Shown piece after piece: positions 59,417 to 64,000 of a stretch of 64,000 bases of DNA. Position 1 is the stretch's first letter, and each line of letters starts with the position of its first letter. Location: assembly GCA_020637985.1 (NCBI GenBank), contig JACKJK010000004.1, positions 186,001 through 250,000 of the forward strand. Direction: 5' to 3'. The position numbers and the translations under genes were made by a program. The notes below the pieces were generated by a model. That model was not told where the DNA came from. It did not search any database and saw nothing but the letters and a program-made list of their open reading frames with translations. The DNA comes from Rhodobiaceae bacterium. Lineage in GTDB: Bacteria; Pseudomonadota; Alphaproteobacteria; Rhizobiales; Tepidamorphaceae.

Positions 59417-62238
59417 GCTTCCTGCCCGCGATAGGCTTCGCCCAGCCGCTCGTGCTCGCCGGCCTGCTGCTGCTGCCGGCGATATGGTGGCTGTTGCGCT
59501 TCACCCCGCCACGCCCGCGCCGCGAGATGTTTCCGCCGACGCGCATCCTCGCCGAACTGGTGCGCCGCGACGAGACCCGCGCCCGCAGCCCACTGTGGCT
59601 GACCCTGCTGCGCATGACGATCGCCGGCCTCGTCATCCTCGCCATGGCCGGTCCCGTTCTCAATCCGCAATCCTTCGACAGCGCCAGCGACGGGCCGATG
59701 GTGATCGTCGTCGACACCGGCTGGGCATCTGCCCCGCAGCGTTCGGCGATGCGCGAGACGGCCGGCCGCGCCATCGATGCAGCCGAGGCCGCGAGCCAAC
59801 CCGTCATCCTCGTCGCCACCGTGCCGGGCGAACCCAACCCCTCCGCCGGGCCGTTCGATCCGGCGGAAGCCCGCGACAGGCTTGCCGTCTTCGAGGCCCA
59901 GCCCGTTGCGGCCGGACGCATGAAGAGCCTCGACCATTTGCGCCGCGCGCTGGAAGGACGCCCGCCGGGTGCCGTGATGTGGCTTGCCGACGGCATCGAC
60001 GGCGGCGACGCGGAAGCCTTTGCCGCCGGCCTTGCCGGACTCGCCGCCGGCGCCCCGGTGTCGGTCTTCCTGCCGCCGGCGGCGAGCCTGCCGCTGGTGC
60101 TCGACAGGCCGGTCAACGCCGCCGCCGCTCTCGATGTCGCGGTCCGCGCAGCCCAGGCCGCAGGCGGGCGCGGCGGCACCATCCGCGCACTCGACCTGAA
60201 GGGCGCCACTATCGCTGAAGCCACTTTCGCTTTCCCCCCCGGCGCAGACGTCGCCGAGACGAAGATCGAGCTTCCCGTGGAACTGCGCAACGACATCGCC
60301 CGGCTCGAGATCGCCGGCGACCACACCGCCGCTTCCGTACACATGCTCGACGACCGCTGGCGCCGCCGCACCGTCGGCCTGATATCCGGCGAAGCGCGCG
60401 AGACGGCCCAGCAGCTGCTGTCCCCGCTCTACTACATCGGCCGCGCGATAGAACCCTTCGCCGACCTGCGCGAACCGCGTTCCGCGACGCTGACGGAGAC
60501 GCTCGGCGAATTGATCGCCCAGCGTGTCTCGGTCATCGCGCTGGCCGACATCGGCGCGTTGGGCGGCATCGAGAACGACCTCGCCGACTGGGTGGAGACC
60601 GGCGGCGTACTGCTCCGCTTTGCCGGGCCGCGGCTGGCGGCCTCCGCCGACGCGCTGATCCCGGTTCGCCTGCGCCACGGCGAGCGCAGCCTCGGCGGCA
60701 CATTGTCGTGGAGCGAGCCGCAGCCGCTCGCCGCCTTCCCGGTTTCAGGCCCATTTGCCGGGCTCGCCGTTCCCTCCGACGTCACCGTGCGCCGCCAGGT
60801 GCTGGCCGAACCGTCCGCCAACCTCGCCGACAACGTCTGGGCCCAGCTCGCCGACGGAACGCCGCTGGTCACCGCAGCGCGGCGCGGACGCGGCTGGGTC
60901 GTGCTGTTCCACGTCACCGCCAACACGAGCTGGTCGAACCTGCCGCTGTCGGGCACCTTCGTGGAGATGATGCGGCGTATCGTTGCCCTCGGCGGAAGCG
61001 GCGACGATGCAGACGAGAATGCCGGCGACACCACAGCCACCGCGCAGGACGGACCGGTGCTGCGCCCCTACCGCCAGCTCGATGGCAACGGCAACCTCGT
61101 TGCACCCGGCGTCTACGCCGAGCCGATCCTTGCCGCCGACATCGCGACGGCGGTGCCGAGCATCGTTCATCCCCCCGGCCTCTACGGCTTCGATGAGGGC
61201 TTCCGTGCCCTGAACCTGACGCCGGGAGTGGCCTACCAGCCGATCGGCACCTTGCCCGCCGGGATGGCGCGTGCCAGCTATGTGACCGCCGACCCGCTCA
61301 ACCTGGCGCCGTGGCTTCTCGCCGCTGCACTGCTGCTGACGATCTCCGATACCATCGCCGTGCTGCTGCTGAGCGGTCGCCGGCCGCGGCTGTTGCGCGC
61401 CCAGGGCGCGCTCCTGGTTGCCCTTGCCGTCCTGCCCCTGCTGGCAGCGGTGCCCGTACGCGCCCAGCAATCCGCTCCGGTCGATGCCGACGCCTTCGCG
61501 CTCGAGGCGAGCCTGGTCACCCGGCTTGCTTTCGTGCAGACCGGCAACGACGATCTCGACCGCGTCACCCGCGCCGGCCTGACCGGGCTGTCGCAGGCGC
61601 TCGCCGAGCGCACCGCCCTCGAACCGGGCACGCCGGTAGGCGTCAACCTGGCGACCGACGAACTCGCCTTCTTCCCGCTTGTCTACTGGGCGATTGACCC
61701 CGACATGCCCGCCCCGGAAGAGGAAGTCATCGCCCGGATCGACGCCTACCTGAAGAACGGCGGCACGATCCTGTTCGACACCCGCGATGCGATCGCCGGG
61801 GCGGCCGAGATCGGCGGCGCCTCGGCCGGCCAGGCCTGGATGCGGCGCGTGCTGGGCGGCCTCAACCTGCCGGCGCTCGAACCGGTGCCGGCCGACCACG
61901 TCGTCACCAAGTCGTTCTATCTGCTGCAGGAGTTCCCCGGCCGCTTCGAGGGCGGCCCGCTGTGGGCGGAACAGACCGAACGCGACCCCGACGCCGATCC
62001 GCGCCCGGTCGGCAATGCCGACGGCGTCTCCTCGGTTCTCATCACCGCGAACGATTTCGCCGCCGCCTGGGCGGTCGACGGCAACGGCCAGCCGGAATTC
62101 CCGATGTCGTCGGGCAACGAGTGGCAGCGCGAGATCGCGGTGCGCGTCGGCATCAACATCGTCATGTACACGCTGACCGGCAACTACAAGGCCGACCAGG
62201 TGCACATCCCCGCCCTGCTCGAGCGGCTCGGCCAGTAG
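59413..62238 (+). CDS. Large DUF4159/BatA-type membrane protein
   Basis: 941 residues. N-terminal two-helix BatA-like region (about 7-27 and 61-81), with the R-x-R-R-E-M-F-P-P-T spacer typical of aerotolerance-type proteins, then a vWA-like domain (about 85-250; MVIVVDTGWASAP). A middle domain follows (about 350-620). Helices near 635-655 and 677-697 precede a C-terminal DUF4159 domain (about 730-935; LVTRLAFVQTGNDDLDRVTRAGLTGLSQAL, FFPLVYWAIDPD). The MIDAS motif is degenerate (DTGWAS), so metal binding is doubtful. ATG at 59413. Third gene of the operon. Confidence 0.9.
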   Translation: MSFLPAIGFAQPLVLAGLLLLPAIWWLLRFTPPRPRREMFPPTRILAELVRRDETRARSPLWLTLLRMTIAGLVILAMAGPVLNPQSFDSASDGPMVIVVDTGWASAPQRSAMRETAGRAIDAAEAASQPVILVATVPGEPNPSAGPFDPAEARDRLAVFEAQPVAAGRMKSLDHLRRALEGRPPGAVMWLADGIDGGDAEAFAAGLAGLAAGAPVSVFLPPAASLPLVLDRPVNAAAALDVAVRAAQAAGGRGGTIRALDLKGATIAEATFAFPPGADVAETKIELPVELRNDIARLEIAGDHTAASVHMLDDRWRRRTVGLISGEARETAQQLLSPLYYIGRAIEPFADLREPRSATLTETLGELIAQRVSVIALADIGALGGIENDLADWVETGGVLLRFAGPRLAASADALIPVRLRHGERSLGGTLSWSEPQPLAAFPVSGPFAGLAVPSDVTVRRQVLAEPSANLADNVWAQLADGTPLVTAARRGRGWVVLFHVTANTSWSNLPLSGTFVEMMRRIVALGGSGDDADENAGDTTATAQDGPVLRPYRQLDGNGNLVAPGVYAEPILAADIATAVPSIVHPPGLYGFDEGFRALNLTPGVAYQPIGTLPAGMARASYVTADPLNLAPWLLAAALLLTISDTIAVLLLSGRRPRLLRAQGALLVALAVLPLLAAVPVRAQQSAPVDADAFALEASLVTRLAFVQTGNDDLDRVTRAGLTGLSQALAERTALEPGTPVGVNLATDELAFFPLVYWAIDPDMPAPEEEVIARIDAYLKNGGTILFDTRDAIAGAAEIGGASAGQAWMRRVLGGLNLPALEPVPADHVVTKSFYLLQEFPGRFEGGPLWAEQTERDPDADPRPVGNADGVSSVLITANDFAAAWAVDGNGQPEFPMSSGNEWQREIAVRVGINIVMYTLTGNYKADQVHIPALLERLGQ

Positions 62239-62247
62239 GGCGTTGCC

Positions 62248-64000
62248 ATGAACCTCGCAATCGCCTTCACCCCCCTCATCGATCCGCTGTGGATCGCGGC
62301 GCTCGGCGTGCTGGCGGCGGTTGCAGCCCTCGCCGCGCTGCTGTCGCGCGGTCCCGGCTCCATCCTGCGCGCCGGAGCGCTGGCGCTGCTGATGCTGGCG
62401 CTCGCCAATCCGAGCATCCGCCGCGAGGAGCGCGAGCAATTGCCCGGCGTCGTCGCCGTCGTCGTCGACCGCAGCCAGAGCCAGACTCTCGCCGGCCGCG
62501 CCCGCCAGACCGAGGCGGTCCGAACCGCCCTCGCCGAGCGGCTGTCGCGCATGCACGACGTCGAGGTGCGCTGGATCGATGCCGCCGGGACATCCGGCAG
62601 CGACGGCACGCGGCTCTTCGAGGCGTTGTCGCGCGGGCTGGCGGACGTGCCGTCCGAGCGCATCGGTGCGGTCCTCATGGTCACCGACGGGCGCGTCCAC
62701 GACATCCCGGCGAACGCCGCTGCCCTCGGCTTCGCAGCCCCCGTCCACGTGCTTCTGACCGGCCACGACAGCGAGCGCGACCGCCGCGTCGTGCTGCACA
62801 ACCCGCCGCGCTTCGGCATCGTCGGCGACAAGAAGACGGTCACCTTCCGCGTCGCCGACACCTTCTCCGGCGAGCCCTCCGCGACACCTGTCGGTGAACG
62901 CGTGCGCGTGCACATCCGCCGCGACGGACAGGAACTGGCGACCCGCCTCGTCATGTCGGGCGAGAACGTCACGATCGAGATCGAGGTCGACCACGGCGGC
63001 CAGAACATCTTCGAGATCGAGGCCGAGGCGGCGGAGGGCGAGATCACCACCGCCAACAATCGCGCCGTCTTCGCCACCGAGGGTATCCGCCAGAACCTGC
63101 GCGTGCTGCTGGTGTCCGGCGAACCGCATGCCGGCGAACGCGCCTGGCGCAACATCCTGAAGTCGGACGCCGCCGTCGACCTGGTGCATTTCACCATCCT
63201 GCGCCCGCCCGAGAAGCAGGACGGCACGCCGATCTCCCAGCTCTCGCTGATCGCCTTCCCGACGCGCGAACTGTTCCAGGAAAAGATCGAGCAGTTCGAC
63301 CTCATCATCTTCGACCGCTACAGCCGCCGCGGCGTGCTGCCGATCATCTATTTCGACAACATCGCCCGCTACGTGCGCGACGGCGGCGCGCTGCTGGTCG
63401 CCGCCGGCCCGGATTACGCCGGCCCCGGCAGCCTCTACCGCACGCCGCTCGCCCAGGTGCTGCCCGCAGCCCCCACCGGCGCATTGACCGAAAAGCCCTA
63501 CCTGCCGCGCCTGTCGCAGCCCGGCCACCGCCACCCGATCACCGCCGAACTGGAAGGCGCCAACGCCGAGCCACCGCGCTGGAGCCGCTGGTTCCGCCAG
63601 ATCGACGCCGACGTGGAGCGCGGCAACGTCCTGATGGCAGGCACCGGCGAGGCGCCGCTGCTCGTCGTCTCGCGCGAGGAAAAGGGGCGCGTGGCGCTGT
63701 TCCTGTCCGACCATGCATGGCTGTGGGCGCGCGGCTTCGAGGGCGGCGGGCCCTACGTCGGCCTGCTGCGCCGGCTCGTCCATTGGCTGATGAAGGAACC
63801 GGCGTTGGAAGAGGAATCGCTGATAGCCAAGGCACGCGGCAACGCCATCATGCTGACCCGGCGCACCATGGCCGATCCCCCCGGGCCGGTCAGCGTGACC
63901 GCACCCGATGGCTCCACCAGCGAGGTACAGCTTTCTGAGATCCATCCAGGCCTGTTCCAGGGCAGCCTGGAGGGCCGCCAGGTCGGCCTCTACCGGGTCT
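62248..64000 (+). CDS. Large membrane protein of the MoxR operon (3' end beyond window)
   Basis: The first 584 residues are visible. Two N-terminal helices (about 11-31 and 39-55) are followed by a vWA-like region (GVVAVVVDRSQSQTLAGRARQTEAV, with D-x-S-x-S kept). A second part (about 280-560) resembles a glutamine-amidotransferase-like / membrane vWA domain with no catalytic Cys evident (LRVLLVSGEPHAGERAW, LIIFDRYSRRGVLPIIYFDNIARYVRDGGALLVAAGPD). ATG at 62248, 9 bases after the preceding stop. It continues the MoxR-DUF58-DUF4159 operon. The C-terminal membrane region is not seen. Confidence 0.85.
   Translation, partial: MNLAIAFTPLIDPLWIAALGVLAAVAALAALLSRGPGSILRAGALALLMLALANPSIRREEREQLPGVVAVVVDRSQSQTLAGRARQTEAVRTALAERLSRMHDVEVRWIDAAGTSGSDGTRLFEALSRGLADVPSERIGAVLMVTDGRVHDIPANAAALGFAAPVHVLLTGHDSERDRRVVLHNPPRFGIVGDKKTVTFRVADTFSGEPSATPVGERVRVHIRRDGQELATRLVMSGENVTIEIEVDHGGQNIFEIEAEAAEGEITTANNRAVFATEGIRQNLRVLLVSGEPHAGERAWRNILKSDAAVDLVHFTILRPPEKQDGTPISQLSLIAFPTRELFQEKIEQFDLIIFDRYSRRGVLPIIYFDNIARYVRDGGALLVAAGPDYAGPGSLYRTPLAQVLPAAPTGALTEKPYLPRLSQPGHRHPITAELEGANAEPPRWSRWFRQIDADVERGNVLMAGTGEAPLLVVSREEKGRVALFLSDHAWLWARGFEGGGPYVGLLRRLVHWLMKEPALEEESLIAKARGNAIMLTRRTMADPPGPVSVTAPDGSTSEVQLSEIHPGLFQGSLEGRQVGLYRV

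Noticed and set aside
60745..63945. A 1066-codon open frame on the minus strand
   Set aside because: It lies wholly antisense to the DUF4159 protein and the following membrane protein, both of which have clear domains. Its translation is Gly/Arg/His/Val-rich with no conserved motif, as expected from GC-rich codon positions.

Overview
The window is a GC-rich (roughly two-thirds GC by eye), densely packed chromosomal segment from an alphaproteobacterium, most likely of the order Hyphomicrobiales (Rhizobiales). Pointers are a BA14K protein, DUF1344 and DUF2852 proteins, a UvrB with a long N-terminal extension, a PetP/PetR-type MarR plus response regulator next to ilvE, separate petA-petB-petC genes for the bc1 complex, a perfect CtrA box (TTAA-N7-TTAA), and several rhizobial-type palindromic intergenic repeats. 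The genus cannot be named from the sequence alone. No rRNA, tRNA or CRISPR array was seen.

Layout. 1-6 kb: the start of a globin-coupled chemoreceptor gene (its 3' end is outside the window), a DUF486 membrane protein, two small secreted DUF1344-type proteins, a metallo-beta-lactamase-fold hydrolase, a META-domain protein, an outer-membrane barrel and a secreted cysteine-rich protein with a cystine-knot spacing. 6-12 kb: uvrB, a MITE-like element with 29-bp terminal inverted repeats, and an AT-rich island holding one large gene on the minus strand. Its product has an N-terminal region, a PIN-like nuclease domain, a coiled coil and two C-terminal membrane helices. This is the best candidate for an undescribed system, plausibly antiviral or toxin-like. 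12-20 kb: a geranylgeranyl-reductase-like flavoprotein, a cupin, and a strip of small exported proteins that includes an RNase T2 and a DUF1176 protein, then a GST, a LysM/BON protein and a second barrel. 20-26.6 kb: a Na+/Ca2+ antiporter, an SDR, uvrC, pgsA, moaD, moaE and an imine-reductase-like enzyme, all on the plus strand.

26.6-36 kb: an APC-like transporter and ilvE on the minus strand, then the PetP-like MarR, a PetR-like response regulator and a histidine kinase. The gap between regulator and kinase holds six GATGATG/CATCATC motifs in perfect palindromes. A minus-strand block follows: csaA-like, TetR/COQ9-like, proC with YbjN, UbiK-like and a DUF3147-like membrane protein, with the CtrA box upstream of ybjN-proC. 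36-47 kb: lgt with a MidA-type methyltransferase and pgeF; an M24-fold protein lacking its metal ligands; a lipoprotein; prs; a cAMP-binding-domain protein; an unlisted 43-residue membrane protein; rplY-pth-ychF; and two MaoC dehydratases. 46.5-51 kb (minus): apt, mtnP and petABC for the cytochrome bc1 complex. 51-57.4 kb: trmL, a TetR regulator, DUF2852, hemF, a papain-like-fold secreted protein, and a tightly overlapped minus-strand set (DUF1285, NUDIX CoA pyrophosphatase, DUF6111, CCA-adding enzyme). 57.5-64 kb: MoxR ATPase, DUF58, a large DUF4159-type membrane protein and a second large membrane protein cut by the window end. The four overlap or lie a few bases apart, forming a MoxR/Bat-like operon.

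Working links: PetP/PetR-type regulators are known in Rhodobacter to control the bc1 genes, and petABC lies 17 kb away here. uvrB and uvrC belong to one repair pathway, and moaD and moaE to molybdopterin synthase. The exported-protein strip suggests periplasmic or extracellular work, but apart from RNA cleavage its functions are unknown.
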